A stretch of DNA of 64,000 nt from Pseudomonas asuensis. GTDB taxonomy: Bacteria; Pseudomonadota; Gammaproteobacteria; Pseudomonadales; Pseudomonadaceae. Where the stretch lies: contig NZ_BMNW01000001.1 of the NCBI RefSeq assembly GCF_014646755.1, forward strand, positions 452,039 through 516,038, written 5' to 3'. The stretch's first letter is position 1. Every line of letters starts with the position of its first letter. Below, in pieces: positions 36,101-48,945 of the stretch. The position numbers and the translations under genes are program-made. The notes beneath the pieces were generated by a model. It made no database searches, was not told where the DNA came from, and was given only the letters and a program-made list of their open reading frames with translations.

Positions 36101-37092
36101 TTTGGATTCTTGATGCAGCCGATGGAAATGTACTAAAAAAATTCACGGTTAACACTACTGGAGGAATGGCACAACCCTTAGCAATCGATATTAATAATGA
36201 CCGAGTAGCGGATCGTATTTACGTAGGCGATACCCAAGGCAACCTTTGGCGATTCGATATAACAGGAGATGATGTAAGCAAGTGGGATGGCTTTAAGAAT
36301 AATAGCCAAAACATCGCTCCCATTTTCTCAGCACGAGACAGCTCAGGTAGAGTCCAACCTATTACAGGACCTCTTACAGCCGCTCTTAATACTGACGGCA
36401 AACCCATTATTCTATTTGGCACAGGTAGTTTCTACCAAACCGTCGATACTGATCTCTTGCAGAATCAGCGCATTGAGTCTTATTACGGAATTATTGATCG
36501 TGGGAACCCAGTAAACCGAGCGGACTTAACAGAGCGTAAAATTTCTCAAGAGGTCAGTGTAAATGGCTTGAAAGGCCGTGTTTTAAGTAAGCCCTCCAAG
36601 GATGATATGAAAAACACATCCGGCTGGGTACTTGATCTATTATGGAAGGCTTCTGAAGGAGGCTCGGATACCCTTACAGGTGAGCGAGTCGTCTCGGCAG
36701 GTGTTTTAAGAAATGGCACCATCACATTCAGCACATTAACACCCTCTGATGACCCCTGTTCAGGCGGGGCCACTAGCTGGGTAATGTCTCTAGACGTGTT
36801 TACTGGTGCTCGGTTGGCGTACAATTATTTTGATTTCAACGGCGATGGGCTTATCAATGATAAGGACTATTTCACCGACTCTAATGGAAATAAGATTCCT
36901 TTTTCTGGAATCTCCAATCCTGATTTAGGTGCTATAGATACACCTAGCTATTTCAATGGCAATGCTACTAATGAAGGTAGTACTGATCTCATCTGTTTTG
37001 CGGGGTCCGCGAACGCAGATCAGCCTGTCTGCAGTCCTGCGCCTCCAGGATCAAGAACATCTGACAGAGTTTCATGGCGAGAAATCAGGTGA
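33157..37092 (+). CDS. pilY1: Type IV pilus tip adhesin / assembly protein PilY1
   Basis: Large exported protein (1311 residues) expected at the pilus tip with the minor pilins. A signal peptide ends in PSVHA. If ATG 33187 ([16 protein letters not shown] upstream) is the start, the signal has a normal length; 33157 is the outer limit. The C-terminal half is the conserved PilY1 beta-propeller ([23 protein letters not shown]). A Ca-type loop lies at Asp1011-Asp1025 and a second EF-hand-like loop at Asp1226-Asp1237. The N-terminal part begins [20 protein letters not shown] and shows no DxSxS MIDAS motif, unlike P. aeruginosa PilY1 with its von Willebrand A domain. Confidence 0.93.
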   Translation: MLTHKEIIAIMTPLKNSYSIFKSLALVTFASFTAPSVHAEVSQTPLLLGSGNVPGSLALVPSVEWPTVLSVANLGNYNSANEYSGYFDSDKCYLYNKTSNDGWFYPNGLATNHKCNGKWSGNFLNWAATPTIDPFRSALTGGLRAVDQENLTILQKARHSGQNSTGDRITSSQGMIPSAEFSGATPVSSGWNNMHIRLRGLNTDMVFSNWSDKLGDDPTSRSEWIDYDPNNSAQFNNSRLIPSYRVNENGGSQVKSVYRLRVQVKVCDPSSAAGGLESNCKRYSSTNYKPEGLLQQYADTLRYSVFGYLNDSSEGRDGGVLRANQKSIGPKDTDGSTNPYAEWNATTGILVKNPNPADAASTGNGVADSGVINYLNKFASMPYQTNPVAYKTIKSLDPVSELYYAAIRYFKNQGNVPAYSNLTGSTQADRYAQADGFPVITNWQDPINYSCQKNVILGIGDTNTHRDKNLPGPTSSVDEVSPKPPEVVADTTVNVVTATAKVGSLEGVNLRETSSSYTGRSNSAYIAGLAYDSHTVDLRPNMSGKQTLSTYWVDVRENQSLAGRASNQYWLAAKYGGFKVPSNFSPYSNETTSATITDDLWWTNGEKLSTGDKRPDNFFVASDAANMTASLKTAFSQIVQEVRSTSTSLATNSTQLNTESAVFQTLYNSSNWSGDLLAKTVSGSGSVAATPTWSAASKLDALTNLSTRKIFLSNRFTSREQGIYSTSIGGIDFFWNNNLDNDAKTALQTPRANGVTVEGDTGQNRLNYLRGERNLEKTKTTPSNPFRSRGSRLGDIINSDPQYVSNQDYGYNLLTASVWGGAGSSYLNFRRSTDYVNRKPMVVVGTNDGMLHGFDATVSSTGGSELFAYIPRSITGDLYKLTDPNYSHQYYVDGSPTSSDAWINGSWKTIVVGTTGAGGKSVFALDATNPDTMSARSVMWEFTAPDMSYPVQKPSVVALANGKFGVIVSSGFTNSSVTKGHVWILDAADGNVLKKFTVNTTGGMAQPLAIDINNDRVADRIYVGDTQGNLWRFDITGDDVSKWDGFKNNSQNIAPIFSARDSSGRVQPITGPLTAALNTDGKPIILFGTGSFYQTVDTDLLQNQRIESYYGIIDRGNPVNRADLTERKISQEVSVNGLKGRVLSKPSKDDMKNTSGWVLDLLWKASEGGSDTLTGERVVSAGVLRNGTITFSTLTPSDDPCSGGATSWVMSLDVFTGARLAYNYFDFNGDGLINDKDYFTDSNGNKIPFSGISNPDLGAIDTPSYFNGNATNEGSTDLICFAGSANADQPVCSPAPPGSRTSDRVSWREIR

Positions 37093-37100
37093 TAAAGGAT

Positions 37101-37559
37101 ATGAGCAAGATGCGATTCGACAAAGCTGTCCCTCGCCGCACTATTCAATATGGTTTTACTTTAATTGAGGTAATGGTAGTAGTTGCCATCATTGGGATAC
37201 TTGCGGCAATAGCTTATCCGTCTTATACCGAGCATATTCGCAAAGCAAACAGAACAACTGCACAAGCTTCCTTAATGGAGCTTGTGCAGTTTATGGAACG
37301 ACACTATACCTCTACTGGGACCTACACTAATTCAAATGGAACAGCGCCGAGCCTGCCATTTACAGCGTCTCCTAGCGATGGAAATGCTGTTTATACTCTT
37401 GGACTAAGCGCGGTATCCAAGAGTGGCTTTACACTACAAGCAGTACCAATCGCTGGAAAAGCTATGGCTAATGACCGCTGTGGAACGCTAACAATTACGA
37501 ACACAGGGGTTAGAGGGCAGGCTGCCACAGCCTCATCAACTGAGTGCTGGCGGCGATAA
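37101..37559 (+). CDS. pilE: Minor pilin PilE
   Basis: Pilin-like protein of about 152 residues. The mature start [20 protein letters not shown] has Glu+5, followed by [20 protein letters not shown] typical of PilE and a C-terminal pair of cysteines (DRCGTL, TECWRR). ATG 37101 with AAAGGA upstream is preferred. This gives an unusually long leader (18 residues to the Gly of QYG); ATG 37110 would give 15. It is last in the minor pilin operon, and no pilY2 is seen between pilY1 and pilE. Confidence 0.9.
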   Translation: MSKMRFDKAVPRRTIQYGFTLIEVMVVVAIIGILAAIAYPSYTEHIRKANRTTAQASLMELVQFMERHYTSTGTYTNSNGTAPSLPFTASPSDGNAVYTLGLSAVSKSGFTLQAVPIAGKAMANDRCGTLTITNTGVRGQAATASSTECWRR

Positions 37560-37582
37560 AAGCAGAAGACTGGAAACTGAAA

Positions 37583-37606
37583 CCGCCCTTCATGAGTCAA
37601 GGGCGG
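37583..37606. terminator. Hairpin between convergent pilE and ispH
   Basis: CCGCCCTT and AAGGGCGG form an 8-bp stem with an 8-nt loop between convergent stop codons. No clear T-run is present in either direction. Position suggests a bidirectional terminator. Confidence 0.6.
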
Positions 37607-37618
37607 CACACAACCTTA

Positions 37619-38563
37619 TTATATTGCCTTTACCCTCAACTCCTTCGGCAGCGAGAACGTAATGTTCTCCGGCTGGCCTTCAAGCTCCAGCCCCTCGCTT
37701 GCTCCCCAGGCTTTTAGCTGATCAATAACACCTTTCACCAGTACCTCGGGAGCCGAGGCGCCTGCGGTGATACCGATCCGCCCTACCCCATTGAACCATT
37801 CCCGGTTAAGGTCTTCAGCGCCATCAATAAGGTAGGCAGGCGTGCCCATGCGCTCAGACAGCTCGCGTAAGCGATTAGAGTTGGAGCTGTTGGGGCTACC
37901 AACCACCAAGACAATATCCGACTCGCTGGCCAGCGTCTTGACCGCGTCCTGGCGGTTCTGAGTGGCATAGCAAATGTCGTCTTTACGTGGACCGCCAATG
38001 TTTGGAAACTTACCGCGCAAAGCATCAATGACTTTGCTGGTGTCATCCATGGACAAGGTGGTCTGAGTAACAAAGGCTAGCGAGTCAGGATTACGAACCT
38101 GAAGCGCTGCAACGTCTTCCTCGTCTTCTACAAGGTAGATCGATCCGCCATTACGTGTATCGTACTGCCCCATGGTGCCTTCTACTTCTGGATGGCCTTC
38201 ATGGCCAATCAGAATGCATTCCCGGCCGTCGCGGCTATATTTAGCCACTTCCATATGCACCTTGGTCACAAGCGGGCAAGTAGCGTCGAAGACTTTAAGC
38301 CCTCGATTTTCAGCTTCCTTACGAACAGCCTGAGAGACACCATGTGCGCTAAAGATCACGATAACGTCATCGGGCACCTGATCCAGCTCTTCTACAAAAA
38401 CGGCGCCTCGGTTACGCAGGTTTTCCACTACGAACTTGTTATGTACAACTTCGTGCCGCACATAAATGGGCGGGCCGAATACATCAAGCGCGCGGTTGAC
38501 GATATCAATGGCGCGATCTACCCCCGCACAAAATCCGCGGGGGTTGGCAAGTTTGATTTGCAT
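37619..38563 (-). CDS. ispH: 4-hydroxy-3-methylbut-2-enyl diphosphate reductase IspH
   Basis: Last enzyme of the MEP pathway, reducing HMBPP to IPP and DMAPP with a [4Fe-4S] cluster. The three cluster cysteines are in [23 protein letters not shown] and ICYATQNRQ. The catalytic Glu region [11 protein letters not shown] is present. The length of 314 residues is normal. Last gene of the ribF-ileS-lspA-fkpB-ispH run; the tail after fkpB is 39 nt. Confidence 0.97.
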   Translation of the reverse strand: MQIKLANPRGFCAGVDRAIDIVNRALDVFGPPIYVRHEVVHNKFVVENLRNRGAVFVEELDQVPDDVIVIFSAHGVSQAVRKEAENRGLKVFDATCPLVTKVHMEVAKYSRDGRECILIGHEGHPEVEGTMGQYDTRNGGSIYLVEDEEDVAALQVRNPDSLAFVTQTTLSMDDTSKVIDALRGKFPNIGGPRKDDICYATQNRQDAVKTLASESDIVLVVGSPNSSNSNRLRELSERMGTPAYLIDGAEDLNREWFNGVGRIGITAGASAPEVLVKGVIDQLKAWGASEGLELEGQPENITFSLPKELRVKAI

Positions 38564-38602
38564 GTTGAATTCCTTTTGCTCAGAGCATGTGTCTGAACAG
38601 CC

Positions 38603-39049
38603 TCAGTGGGCAACAACCGGCTCGATGGCAATGATTTCAACTTCAAACGTTAATGTGCGTCCAGCGAGCGGGTGATTGAAGTCGATAATCACAACGTGGT
38701 CATCGAAGGATTTGACGATGCCGGGCATTTCACCTCCCGCAGCATCGGTAAAAATAATCAGCAGTCCTTCGGACAGATCCATGCTCTCGAACTCGCCCCG
38801 AGACATCTGCTGCAGGTTTTGAGGGTTTGGCTGACCAAACCCTTGCTCCGGCAGAATCGTCAGGCTGCTACGAGCCCCCTCAGGCAGGCCAAACAACGCC
38901 TGCTCGAAGCCAGGCAGAAGATTACCGTCCCCTACCCTAAACGTTGCGGGCGCCTTGTCGAAGGTCGTATCGACAATGTCGCCGTTCTCAAGCTTGATCG
39001 CAAAATTGAGCGTTACACGCGTATCCGGACCAACTGTTATCTCAGACAT
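38603..39049 (-). CDS. fkpB: FKBP-type peptidyl-prolyl isomerase FkpB (SlpA)
   Basis: SlyD-like prolyl isomerase of 148 residues with an insert-in-flap domain. Visible parts are NGDIVDTTFDKAPATFRVGDGNLLPGFEQALFG and the late FNHPLAGRTLTFEVEI strand. It lacks the metal-binding His/Cys-rich tail of SlyD. ATG 39049 ([10 protein letters not shown]) has GGGAGA upstream. It overlaps the end of lspA by 8 nt; the lspA-fkpB-ispH order is widespread. Confidence 0.94.
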   Translation of the reverse strand: MSEITVGPDTRVTLNFAIKLENGDIVDTTFDKAPATFRVGDGNLLPGFEQALFGLPEGARSSLTILPEQGFGQPNPQNLQQMSRGEFESMDLSEGLLIIFTDAAGGEMPGIVKSFDDHVVIIDFNHPLAGRTLTFEVEIIAIEPVVAH

Positions 39050-39545
39050 GGGCTTCTCCCGTCTTTTTGGTACGGAACATATCCAGGGCAAGCATGACGG
39101 CGCCTACAGTGATGGCGCTGTCTGCCAGATTGAAAGCGGGAAACAGATGCTCTTTCCAGTGCACAAGGACAAAGTCGATGACGTGCCCTAAAACGATACG
39201 GTCGTACAGATTACCAATCGCTCCGCCCAGGATCAGTGCCAGAGCAATAGCAATCCAGGTATCGTCGCGCCCCAGCCGCTTGAGCCAGACCACCAAGGTA
39301 ATGCTGACTGCAGTGGCAATCGCAGCAAAAAGCCAACGCTGCCAACCAGAGTGATCCGCCAGGAAACTGAACGCTGCGCCGGTATTGTAGGCGAGCGTCC
39401 AGCTGAACAGGTCTGGGATTACTTCAATTCGCTCATACAAGCTGAGCTGGCCTTCAAAATAAGCCTTGCTGAGCTGATCCAGCACAACGACCAGTACGCT
39501 CAACCATAACCAGGCCAGACGGCCAAAGCGGCCTGACTCAGGCAT
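39042..39545 (-). CDS. lspA: Lipoprotein signal peptidase LspA
   Basis: Inner-membrane aspartic protease (signal peptidase II) that removes signal peptides from prolipoproteins; BamD and the 55303 lipoprotein in this window would be substrates. Four membrane segments are visible. Catalytic aspartates lie in GAIGNLYDR and the [16 protein letters not shown] block. ATG 39545 ([10 protein letters not shown]) overlaps the ileS stop by 8 nt and gives 167 residues; an upstream extension inside ileS is rejected. Confidence 0.96.
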   Translation of the reverse strand: MPESGRFGRLAWLWLSVLVVVLDQLSKAYFEGQLSLYERIEVIPDLFSWTLAYNTGAAFSFLADHSGWQRWLFAAIATAVSITLVVWLKRLGRDDTWIAIALALILGGAIGNLYDRIVLGHVIDFVLVHWKEHLFPAFNLADSAITVGAVMLALDMFRTKKTGEAHV

Positions 39546-42369
39546 AGCGGCGCACCTCGCCATTGCCGAATACGTTACTTACACAACGACCGCAGATTTC
39601 AGGATGGTTAGGATCGATCCCTACATCATCACGGTGGTGCCAGCAGCGAGAGCATTTAGTACTGGCTGACTTACGAACCAGAAGCTTAAGACCTGCCACT
39701 TCACTGTCTACGGCCTCAGCAGGCGCTTCGCCAAGTGCTGCCACCTCCACACGCGAAGTGATGAGAATAAAGCGCAGGTCTTCACCGAGCTTTTTAAGGA
39801 CGGTGCTCAGCTCGCCATCCACGAACAAGGTGATCTCAGCCTGCAGGTTGCCACCAATGGTCTTGGCGGTACGCTGATTTTCCAGTTCTTTGTTAACAGC
39901 AGCCTTGACTGCCATTACCTGCTCCCAGAACGCACGATCAAGTTCGCTATCAGCCGGCAGCTCTGTCAGCTGGTCATACCAAGTGTTCAGCATGACAGAC
40001 TCGTTGCGCTTGCCTGGCAAATACTGCCAGATCTCCTCAGCAGTAAAGGCCAGGATAGGAGCAATCCAACGAACCAGTGCTTCAGCGATATGGAACATGG
40101 CTGTCTGGCAGGAGCGGCGAGCGCGACTATTTGCGCCAGTGGTGTATTGGCGATCCTTGATGATGTCGAGATAGAAACCGCCCAGCTCATGCACACAGAA
40201 GTTATGGACTTTCTGGTACACGTTCCAGAAACGATACTCGCTATAGGCCTCTTCAAGCTCACGCTGCAGCAATAAGGCGCGATCCATAGCCCAACGGTCA
40301 ATAGCAATCATCTCGTCCGCTGCCAGCAGATGCTGTTCGGGATCAAAGCCGTTCAGGTTGGAGAGCAGGAAGCGTGCGGTATTACGGATACGGCGATACG
40401 AGTCAGCTGCACGCTGCAAAATTTGCTGCGAAACCGCCATTTCACCCGAGTAGTCAGTTGCCGAGACCCATAGACGCAGGATGTCCGCACCCAGCGTGTC
40501 GGTAACCTTTTGCGGGGCGATAACATTGCCTAGAGACTTGGACATCTTGCGGCCGCTCTCGTCTACGGTAAAACCGTGAGTGAGCAATGCCTTATAGGGC
40601 GGATGATCGTCGATGGCACAACCGGTCAGTAGCGAAGAATGGAACCAACCGCGATGCTGGTCAGAGCCTTCCAGATACAAATCAGCAGCCGGCCCCTGAG
40701 CATGGCTTAGCTGATGCGAACCGCGCAGTACGTGCCAGTGCGTAGTACCCGAATCGAACCAGACGTCCAGTGTATCGGCAATCTTTTCATACTGGGCGGC
40801 CTCCTTGCCCAGTAGCTCAGCAGCATCCAGCTTGAACCAGGCTTCGATACCTGCCTGCTCTACACGCTGAGCGACCTCTTCCATCAACTCTACTGTACGA
40901 GGATGTAGCTCGCCGGTTTCCTTGTGCAGGAAGAACGGGATTGGAACACCCCAGGTTCGCTGCCGAGAAATACACCAGTCAGGCCGCCCAGCGATCATGC
41001 CGTGCAAGCGCGCCTGCCCCCATGCAGGCACAAACTGAGTCTGTTCGATCCCTGCCAGAGCACGCTCACGAAGAGTACCGCCCTCAACGGGTTGCTTGTC
41101 CATGCCGACGAACCACTGAGCCGTAGCACGATAGATCAGCGGTGTCTTATGGCGCCAACAATGCATATAGCTGTGGGTAATGTTTTCATCAGCCATCAGG
41201 CAGCCAACTTCACGCAGCTTCTCGACAATAGCTGGGTTGGCCTTCCAGATGAACTGGCCACCAAAGAATGGCAGCGACTCAACATAAACACCGTTACTTT
41301 GCACAGGGCTCAGGATGTCATCATTACTCATGCCATAACGCTTGCACGAGCGGAAGTCGTCCTCACCATAAGCAGGCGCACTGTGCACGATACCCGTACC
41401 GGCACCCAGCTCAACGTAATCAGCCAAGTAGATGGGCGAGCGGCGGTCGTAAAACGGGTGGTTGAAAGCGATCAGCTCCAGCGCCTCACCCTTGGCAGTC
41501 GCGATCACTTGTCCTTCCAGCGAATAACGCTTCAGGCAGCTTTCGACTAACTCCTCAGCCAGCAGAAGCAATTTGTCTCCCACATCCACCAACGCGTAAT
41601 CAAACTCGGGGTGGACGTTCAGCGCCTGGTTGGCCGGAATGGTCCAGGGCGTGGTCGTCCAGATGACGACATAAGCCTTTTTAGGCAACGCTTGCAAACC
41701 GAAGGCTGCAGCAAGCTTGTCGTCCTCAGCGCTGGGGAACGCGACGTCAATGGTCATGGATTGCTTGTCAGCATACTCCACCTCCGCCTCGGCCAAGGCG
41801 GAACCACAATCGAAGCACCAGTTGACCGGCTTCAGCCCCTTGAAGACGAAGCCCTTGCGAACCATTTCAGCCAGCGCGCGGATTTCACCCGCTTCGTTGG
41901 CATAGTCCATGGTTTTGTAAGGATTATCCCACTCACCCAAGACGCCCAGGCGGATAAAGTCGGCTTTCTGCCCTTCTACCTGCTCAGCGGCATAGGCACG
42001 GCATAGCTCCCGGGTCTTGTCTGCTGGTAGGTTTTTACCGTGGGTAATTTCAACCTTGTGCTCGATAGGCAGGCCATGGCAATCCCAGCCAGGCACGTAA
42101 GGAGCGTCATAGCCTGACAATGTTTTGGAACGAACAATGATGTCCTTGATGATCTTGTTGACGGCATGACCAATGTGAATGTTGCCATTTGCATAGGGCG
42201 GGCCATCATGAAGAATGAAGGTAGGACGCCCTTTGCCAATCTCACGCAGTTTTTGGTAAAGACCAATATCATTCCAGTACTTGAGGGTTTCAGGCTCGCG
42301 TTGTGGCAAGCCGGCTTTCATAGGGAAATCGGTAGCTGGAAGGTTAAGCGTGGCTTTGTAATCGGTCAT
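39538..42369 (-). CDS. ileS: Isoleucyl-tRNA synthetase IleS
   Basis: Class I aminoacyl-tRNA synthetase. HIGH motif in [18 protein letters not shown] in [10 protein letters not shown], an editing CP1 domain between them, and a C-terminal zinc finger (CSRCW ... CGRCV). The ATG at 42369 ([11 protein letters not shown]) gives 943 residues, the usual pseudomonad length. This is the type 1 (bacterial, mupirocin-sensitive type) form by these features. It sits in the ribF-ileS-lspA operon. Confidence 0.97.
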   Translation of the reverse strand: MTDYKATLNLPATDFPMKAGLPQREPETLKYWNDIGLYQKLREIGKGRPTFILHDGPPYANGNIHIGHAVNKIIKDIIVRSKTLSGYDAPYVPGWDCHGLPIEHKVEITHGKNLPADKTRELCRAYAAEQVEGQKADFIRLGVLGEWDNPYKTMDYANEAGEIRALAEMVRKGFVFKGLKPVNWCFDCGSALAEAEVEYADKQSMTIDVAFPSAEDDKLAAAFGLQALPKKAYVVIWTTTPWTIPANQALNVHPEFDYALVDVGDKLLLLAEELVESCLKRYSLEGQVIATAKGEALELIAFNHPFYDRRSPIYLADYVELGAGTGIVHSAPAYGEDDFRSCKRYGMSNDDILSPVQSNGVYVESLPFFGGQFIWKANPAIVEKLREVGCLMADENITHSYMHCWRHKTPLIYRATAQWFVGMDKQPVEGGTLRERALAGIEQTQFVPAWGQARLHGMIAGRPDWCISRQRTWGVPIPFFLHKETGELHPRTVELMEEVAQRVEQAGIEAWFKLDAAELLGKEAAQYEKIADTLDVWFDSGTTHWHVLRGSHQLSHAQGPAADLYLEGSDQHRGWFHSSLLTGCAIDDHPPYKALLTHGFTVDESGRKMSKSLGNVIAPQKVTDTLGADILRLWVSATDYSGEMAVSQQILQRAADSYRRIRNTARFLLSNLNGFDPEQHLLAADEMIAIDRWAMDRALLLQRELEEAYSEYRFWNVYQKVHNFCVHELGGFYLDIIKDRQYTTGANSRARRSCQTAMFHIAEALVRWIAPILAFTAEEIWQYLPGKRNESVMLNTWYDQLTELPADSELDRAFWEQVMAVKAAVNKELENQRTAKTIGGNLQAEITLFVDGELSTVLKKLGEDLRFILITSRVEVAALGEAPAEAVDSEVAGLKLLVRKSASTKCSRCWHHRDDVGIDPNHPEICGRCVSNVFGNGEVRRYA

Positions 42370-42379
42370 TTCGGGCTCT

Positions 42380-43324
42380 TCAGATCTCATCAAGCGGTTG
42401 GCCCAGCCAATAAGCTCGGGCGGCGGCGACATCGGCATCAATCGCCGCCTTCAATGCCTCCAGAGAGGCGAAACGCTGCTCGTCTCGCAGCTTGCGGTGA
42501 AAAACAACAGTCAGATGCTGACCATACAGATCGCCAGCATATTCGAGAAGATGTACTTCAAGATGGGGGCGGCCATCACCTTTTACAGTGGGGCGAAGAC
42601 CAATATTTGCAACGCCTCCCAGGGTCTGGCCGTGGATATCCACTTTAACCAGATAAACGCCTTTCATGGGCGGCAGGTGTCGCTTGAGCTGAACATTAGC
42701 AGTAGGCCAGCCCAGTTGGCGAGCAAGCTTCTGTCCATGAAGCACGCGCCCCGATAAGGCATAGGGGCACCCCAGCATTCGGTTTGCCAAGGCCAGATCG
42801 CCAGAGGCCAACGCTTCGCGGATACGCGTACTGCTGATCCTCATACCATCCAGCTCAACCGTTTTGGCTGCTTCAACCGTAAAACCGTTGATCCGCCCTG
42901 CATCAACCAGGAAATCAAAGTCGCCCGCCCGATCGCAGCCAAAGCGGAAGTCATCTCCTACTTCGAGATGCTTGATACCCAAGCCCTGGATAAGAACCTG
43001 ATCGATAAAGGCCTGGGCTGAGAGTTCGCGTAATCGCCGGTTAAAGGCTAAACATACGACCCGGTCCACACCGGCCTTGGCGAGCAGCTCCAGCTTTTCG
43101 CGAAGCCGCGTCAACCGTACAGGCGCCTGTTCAGGCGTAAAGTACTCCCGCGGCTGCGGCTCGAATATAACCACACAGCTGGGCACCTTGAGCTCAATAG
43201 CCCGTTCATGCAGACGAGCCAGGATCGCCTGATGTCCCAGGTGTACTCCGTCGAAATTGCCTATGGTGGCAACACAGCCCTGCGGCAGGGGACTGAGATT
43301 ATGAAGGCCTCGAACCAGCTGCAT
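42380..43324 (-). CDS. ribF: Bifunctional riboflavin kinase / FAD synthetase RibF
   Basis: Makes FMN from riboflavin and FAD from FMN. The N-terminal adenylyltransferase domain has [17 protein letters not shown] and the [10 protein letters not shown] motif; the C-terminal kinase domain has [15 protein letters not shown] and [13 protein letters not shown] 43324 ([10 protein letters not shown]) gives 314 residues; a longer reading to 43396 is not family-like. It lies 10 nt upstream of ileS and downstream of murJ. Confidence 0.96.
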   Translation of the reverse strand: MQLVRGLHNLSPLPQGCVATIGNFDGVHLGHQAILARLHERAIELKVPSCVVIFEPQPREYFTPEQAPVRLTRLREKLELLAKAGVDRVVCLAFNRRLRELSAQAFIDQVLIQGLGIKHLEVGDDFRFGCDRAGDFDFLVDAGRINGFTVEAAKTVELDGMRISSTRIREALASGDLALANRMLGCPYALSGRVLHGQKLARQLGWPTANVQLKRHLPPMKGVYLVKVDIHGQTLGGVANIGLRPTVKGDGRPHLEVHLLEYAGDLYGQHLTVVFHRKLRDEQRFASLEALKAAIDADVAAARAYWLGQPLDEI

Positions 43325-43423
43325 AGCACGCGTTCTATTTGCAAATTCTACGATTATACGCACGCTTGCCCGTTGACAACAGGCAGTCTCTGACAAGCTT
43401 GCCCATGAAGATCAGACCATTGG

Positions 43424-44962
43424 TCATGCCAGCGCTTTTTTTGTGAAATCCTTGATCCGAAATCCGAACGCGGCTAGCACGCCAAAATAAGCGATTACCC
43501 CTGCAATAACGACCAGCCCCAGCCGCGTGAAGCGTGCCAGCATATTGCCTTGCTCCCAAGCAGGCATGACATATAGCAGCCCTACAAGCACGGCGGACAT
43601 GACCAACACTGCAATCACCAATTTGACCAAGAATAGCGGCCAGCCAGGCTGCGGCTCAAAAAGTTTGTGCTTTCTTAACTGCCAATAGAGAAGGCCTGCG
43701 TTGATGCAAGCAGCCAGTCCAATCGCCAGAGCCAGGCCGACGTGCTGAAGTGGACCAATAAAGACCAGATTCATGAGCTGGGTTATTACTAACGTAAAGA
43801 TAGCGATCCGAACAGGCGTCTTGATGTTCTGCCGTGCGTAAAAGCCTGGCGCCAAAACCTTAACCAGAATGATGCCGACCAGACCAACCGAGTAGGCAAT
43901 CAAGGCATGCTGGGTCATCTGTGCATCATGCGCAGTGAAGCGGCCGTACTGGAACAGCGAAATCGTCAGCGGTTCAGACAGAATGGCTAATGCCAGCGAG
44001 CACGGCAACACGAGGAGAAAGCAAAGCCGCAACCCCCAGTCCAGGAGACGCGAGTACTCGTGCCGATCATCCTTGGCATAAGTCTTGGCCAGGGCAGGCA
44101 GAAGAATCGTCCCTAGCGCAACACCTAGAACACCGGAAGGCAGCTCCATCAAGCGATCGGCGTAATACATCCACGAGACAGAGCCTGCCGCCAGGAAAGA
44201 GGCGAATATCGTGTTGATGATTAGAGAAATCTGACTAACCGAAACACCTATGATGGCCGGAATCATCTGCCTTAGAACCCGCCAGACACCACTGTCCCGC
44301 AAATTGATACGAGGCATTACCAGCATGCCGATCTTCTTTAGGTGAGGTAGCTGATAGATCAGCTGCAAGAAGCCACCCGCCAGCACTGCCCATCCAAGCA
44401 CCATGACCGGTGGATCGAAATACGGCGTCAGGAACACAGCAAAGAAGATCATGCTGACGTTTAGTAGCGTAGGCACAAATGCCGGCACGGAAAAACGATT
44501 CCATGTATTGAGCACTGCACCTGCAAGGGAGGACAACGAAATTAGCAGGATATAGGGGAAGGTTACCCGAAGAAGCGAAGTGGTCAGCGCAAATTTTTCA
44601 GGTGTATCGCTAAAGCCTGGTGCAGTGACCCAGATAACCCAAGGGGCAGCCAGCATACCCAATACCGTCACGACCGCTAGAACAAGCGTTAACAGGCCGG
44701 ATACATAGGCTATGAAGGTTTTGGTCGCCTCCTCCCCCCGCTGGCTCTTATATTCCGCCAAAATTGGAACAAATGCCTGGGAAAACGCCCCTTCAGCAAA
44801 AATGCGCCGTAATAAATTTGGCAGCTTGAACGCCACAAAGAACGCATCGGTGGCGATCCCAGCGCCAAAGATACGTGCTACGATCGTATCACGAATAAAG
44901 CCCAACACCCGGGAAACAAGCGTCATTGAGCTAACCGCAGCTAGCGACTTAAGAAGGTTCAT
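43424..44962 (-). CDS. murJ: Lipid II flippase MurJ
   Basis: Polytopic MOP-superfamily flippase that moves lipid II across the inner membrane for peptidoglycan synthesis. The N-terminus [22 protein letters not shown] with [12 protein letters not shown] is diagnostic. About 14 hydrophobic segments fit the 512-residue length. ATG 44962 is chosen by family length; in-frame codons to 45073 are not family-like. It is divergent from rpsT. Confidence 0.96.
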   Translation of the reverse strand: MNLLKSLAAVSSMTLVSRVLGFIRDTIVARIFGAGIATDAFFVAFKLPNLLRRIFAEGAFSQAFVPILAEYKSQRGEEATKTFIAYVSGLLTLVLAVVTVLGMLAAPWVIWVTAPGFSDTPEKFALTTSLLRVTFPYILLISLSSLAGAVLNTWNRFSVPAFVPTLLNVSMIFFAVFLTPYFDPPVMVLGWAVLAGGFLQLIYQLPHLKKIGMLVMPRINLRDSGVWRVLRQMIPAIIGVSVSQISLIINTIFASFLAAGSVSWMYYADRLMELPSGVLGVALGTILLPALAKTYAKDDRHEYSRLLDWGLRLCFLLVLPCSLALAILSEPLTISLFQYGRFTAHDAQMTQHALIAYSVGLVGIILVKVLAPGFYARQNIKTPVRIAIFTLVITQLMNLVFIGPLQHVGLALAIGLAACINAGLLYWQLRKHKLFEPQPGWPLFLVKLVIAVLVMSAVLVGLLYVMPAWEQGNMLARFTRLGLVVIAGVIAYFGVLAAFGFRIKDFTKKALA

Positions 44963-45121
44963 GCGTTTGAATTCTTTACATGCTGATGAGTAGGGCTGAG
45001 TTTCAGTCAGTCCTTGAAGACTATGCCCACCGGGCAAGCCCGCGAGTGTAGGACGATAAGACAGATAAAGCACGTGGAGATGTTCTTGTGACTAACCACT
45101 TGTCCAGCTGTCCTGATGACC

Positions 45122-45150
45122 TTGACAACTCACAAACACATGGGCATGAT
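45122..45150 (+). promoter_or_regulatory. Sigma-70 promoter of rpsT
   Basis: TTGACA (perfect -35) is separated by 17 nt from CATGAT (-10). It lies about 50 nt before the rpsT start codon. Strong-looking, as expected for a ribosomal protein gene. Confidence 0.7.
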
Positions 45151-45200
45151 TCGCGGCCTTATTTGCGTAGTACCCCCCCAGTTTTTCGAGGAGCTCGACG

Positions 45201-45479
45201 GTGGCAAACACACCTTCCGCCAAAAAACGCGCCAAACAGGCTGAGAAGCGTCGCAGCCACAATGCCAGCCTGCGTTCTATGGTCCGTACTTATATCAAGA
45301 ACGTAGTCAAAGCGATCGACGCTAAAGATCTGGAAAAAGCACAAGCCGCCTACACCGCTGCCGTGCCAGTGATTGATCGCATGGCTGACAAGGGCATCAT
45401 TCATAAGAATAAGGCAGCTCGTCACAAAGGCCGCCTGAATGCCCACATCAAGGCTATGAGCCAAGCTGCTGCCGCTTAA
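45201..45479 (+). CDS. rpsT: 30S ribosomal protein S20
   Basis: Primary 16S rRNA-binding protein of the small subunit, 92 residues, very basic and helical ([17 protein letters not shown] start). The start codon is GTG, preceded by GAGGAG with good spacing. Non-AUG starts are common for rpsT and fit its known translational autoregulation. It is a single gene between murJ (divergent) and proB (convergent). Confidence 0.98.
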   Translation: MANTPSAKKRAKQAEKRRSHNASLRSMVRTYIKNVVKAIDAKDLEKAQAAYTAAVPVIDRMADKGIIHKNKAARHKGRLNAHIKAMSQAAAA

Positions 45480-45494
45480 GGCTTAGCTTGCAAT

Positions 45495-45521
45495 AAAAAA
45501 CCGGCGAAAGCCGGTTTTTTA
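45495..45521 (+). terminator. Intrinsic terminator of rpsT
   Basis: AAAAAACCGGC, GAAA loop, GCCGGTTTTTT, 15 nt after the rpsT stop. A strong hairpin with U-tract; it may also serve the convergent proB. Confidence 0.93.
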
Positions 45522-45578
45522 TTGCCTGCGTTTCTGAAGAGCAAAAAGCGGCGCCAATCGACGCCGCTCCTCAACAGA

Positions 45579-46697
45579 TTACACAAGCACCAGGTTATCT
45601 CGATGAACAAGCTCGGGCTCATAAACATAACCCAACGCCTGACCAATAGACTCTGATGACTGGCCTATGATCTTCTGCGCCTCAGCAGCGCTATAGTTCA
45701 CCAACCCACGCGCAACTTCACTTCCGTCAGGCCCAACACAAGCTACCATCTCACCACGCCGGAAGCTGCCTTCTATCGTCTTGACACCAACAGGCAGAAG
45801 GCTCTTATGATCCTCGGTAAGCGCTTTCACAGCGCCATGATCCAGCACCAGCGTGCCACGCATCTGCAGATGCCCCGCCAGCCATTGCTTGCGAGCCGCG
45901 ACCAAACCACGCTCAGGCGAGAGCAACGTGCCCAGCCGCTCTCCCCCACGCAATCGGCTTAATACGCGCTCAATACGCCCACCGACGATTACAGTGCAAG
46001 CGCCAGAGCGTGCCGCCAAACGCGCCGCCCGTAGCTTCGTCTGCATACCGCCACGCCCTAACGCCCCAGCAGAGCCACCAGCCACCGTATCCAATACAGG
46101 ATCGTCTGCACGAGCCTCGCTGATCAGGGCTGCGTCAGGGTTATGCCGAGGGTCCGCATCAAACATGCCGTCACGATCCGTCAGGATAACCAACAGATCC
46201 GCCTCAACCAGGTTAGCCACCAGAGCCGCCAGCGTATCGTTGTCACCAAAACGAATTTCATCCGTAACGACCGTGTCGTTTTCATTGATGACAGGCACCA
46301 CTCCCAACTCAACCAGTGTTCGAAGGGTGCTTCGAGCATTCAGATAACGCTTTCGGTCGGACAAATCATCATGCGTGAGCAAGACCTGCGCTGTTTGCAA
46401 ATCATGATCAGCAAAACTGGACTCCCACGCCCGGACCAGTCCCATCTGACCAACAGCCGCAGCAGCCTGCAACTCGTGGATGGCGCTGGGCCGAGAAGCC
46501 CAGCCCAATCGACTCATGCCTGCTGCCACTGCGCCAGAAGACACAAGGACAAGCTCAACACCCGCACGATGCAGAGCAACCATCTGCTCAACCCATCCCG
46601 ACATGGAACGACTATCCAGGCACCGTCCGTCGTCGGTTAGCAAGGCACTGCCAATCTTTACCACCCAACGCTCGGAGCCCGTCACCCGATCGCGCAT
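45579..46697 (-). CDS. proB: Glutamate 5-kinase ProB
   Basis: First enzyme of proline synthesis, phosphorylating glutamate. Amino acid kinase domain with [27 protein letters not shown] and [14 protein letters not shown], followed by a C-terminal PUA domain (residues ~280-365). ATG 46697 ([11 protein letters not shown]) gives 372 residues, as in P. aeruginosa; the in-frame extension into obg is rejected. It is last in the rplU-rpmA-obg-proB run. Confidence 0.96.
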   Translation of the reverse strand: MRDRVTGSERWVVKIGSALLTDDGRCLDSRSMSGWVEQMVALHRAGVELVLVSSGAVAAGMSRLGWASRPSAIHELQAAAAVGQMGLVRAWESSFADHDLQTAQVLLTHDDLSDRKRYLNARSTLRTLVELGVVPVINENDTVVTDEIRFGDNDTLAALVANLVEADLLVILTDRDGMFDADPRHNPDAALISEARADDPVLDTVAGGSAGALGRGGMQTKLRAARLAARSGACTVIVGGRIERVLSRLRGGERLGTLLSPERGLVAARKQWLAGHLQMRGTLVLDHGAVKALTEDHKSLLPVGVKTIEGSFRRGEMVACVGPDGSEVARGLVNYSAAEAQKIIGQSSESIGQALGYVYEPELVHRDNLVLV

Positions 46698-46707
46698 CGA
46701 AAGCTCT

Positions 46708-48299
<1,592 letters not shown>

Positions 48300-48322
48300 G
48301 AGTCAATTCTCCGAAAAGGCAA

Positions 48323-48634
48323 TCAGGCCTGAATGCCGGTGATTTTGATTTCAGTGAACCACTGACGGTGGCCCTGACGCTTCATGTGATGCTTGCGACG
48401 ACGGAATTTGATGATGCTTACCTTGTCGTGACGGCCTTGAGCAACTACTTCCGCAGTTACTTTAGCGCCATCAACTACCGGCAGACCGATCTTGACGTCA
48501 TCGCCATTGCCAACCAGCAGAACGCGATCAAATGTCACGGTTTCGCCAGTTGCGATGTCGAGCTTCTCGACCTTCAGGAATTCACCTTCGATGACTTTGT
48601 GTTGCTTGCCACCGGTAACGATTACTGCGTACAT
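48323..48634 (-). CDS. rplU: 50S ribosomal protein L21
   Basis: 23S rRNA-binding protein of 103 residues starting [13 protein letters not shown]; the C-terminal [15 protein letters not shown] block is typical. ATG 48634 has GGAGA upstream. First gene of rplU-rpmA-(obg-proB). A long leader (about 130 nt) separates it from the predicted promoter. Confidence 0.98.
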   Translation of the reverse strand: MYAVIVTGGKQHKVIEGEFLKVEKLDIATGETVTFDRVLLVGNGDDVKIGLPVVDGAKVTAEVVAQGRHDKVSIIKFRRRKHHMKRQGHRQWFTEIKITGIQA

Positions 48635-48945
48635 GGAATTTCTCCGTTTAACCTGCTCACCCGGCGCTTTATAAAAAGAGTGATTGACCGGCATGGCTGC
48701 ATGGGGTGGATAGACGCCCAGGCAATTGCGTAAGACAGGGGGTTAACCCTTGGGATTTCAGGGCCAACAATTCTACGCAAGAAGGGTTTATGTGGCAAGG
48801 GCTGCACTACTCTGCCTTGACAGTGCCACCCCTCCCCCCTAGCATGCCGCGCAACCCTATTGGAGCCCCGGCAGGTTATGCGCCCAGCGCTCCGCCCCGG
48901 CGAGCACCGTGCTGTAACAACGCACCGCACTTGGATACGCCCTAC
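48635..48945. other. rplU-ispB divergent intergenic region (311 nt)
   Basis: No gene is supported. It holds the rplU promoter (48770-48798) and a ~130-nt rplU leader that could carry an L21/L27 autoregulatory structure, though I did not identify one. The ispB promoter is not evident. Confidence 0.65.
48770..48798 (-). promoter_or_regulatory. Sigma-70 promoter of rplU-rpmA
   Basis: On the minus strand TTGCCA and TAGAAT are separated by exactly 17 nt, a near-consensus promoter. The predicted start is about 130 nt before the rplU ATG. Confidence 0.75.

Noticed and set aside
48706..48945. 80-codon in-frame extension of ispB
   Set aside because: Proline/Ala-rich, unlike any IspB N-terminus, and it crosses the rplU promoter; the family start at 48946 is better.
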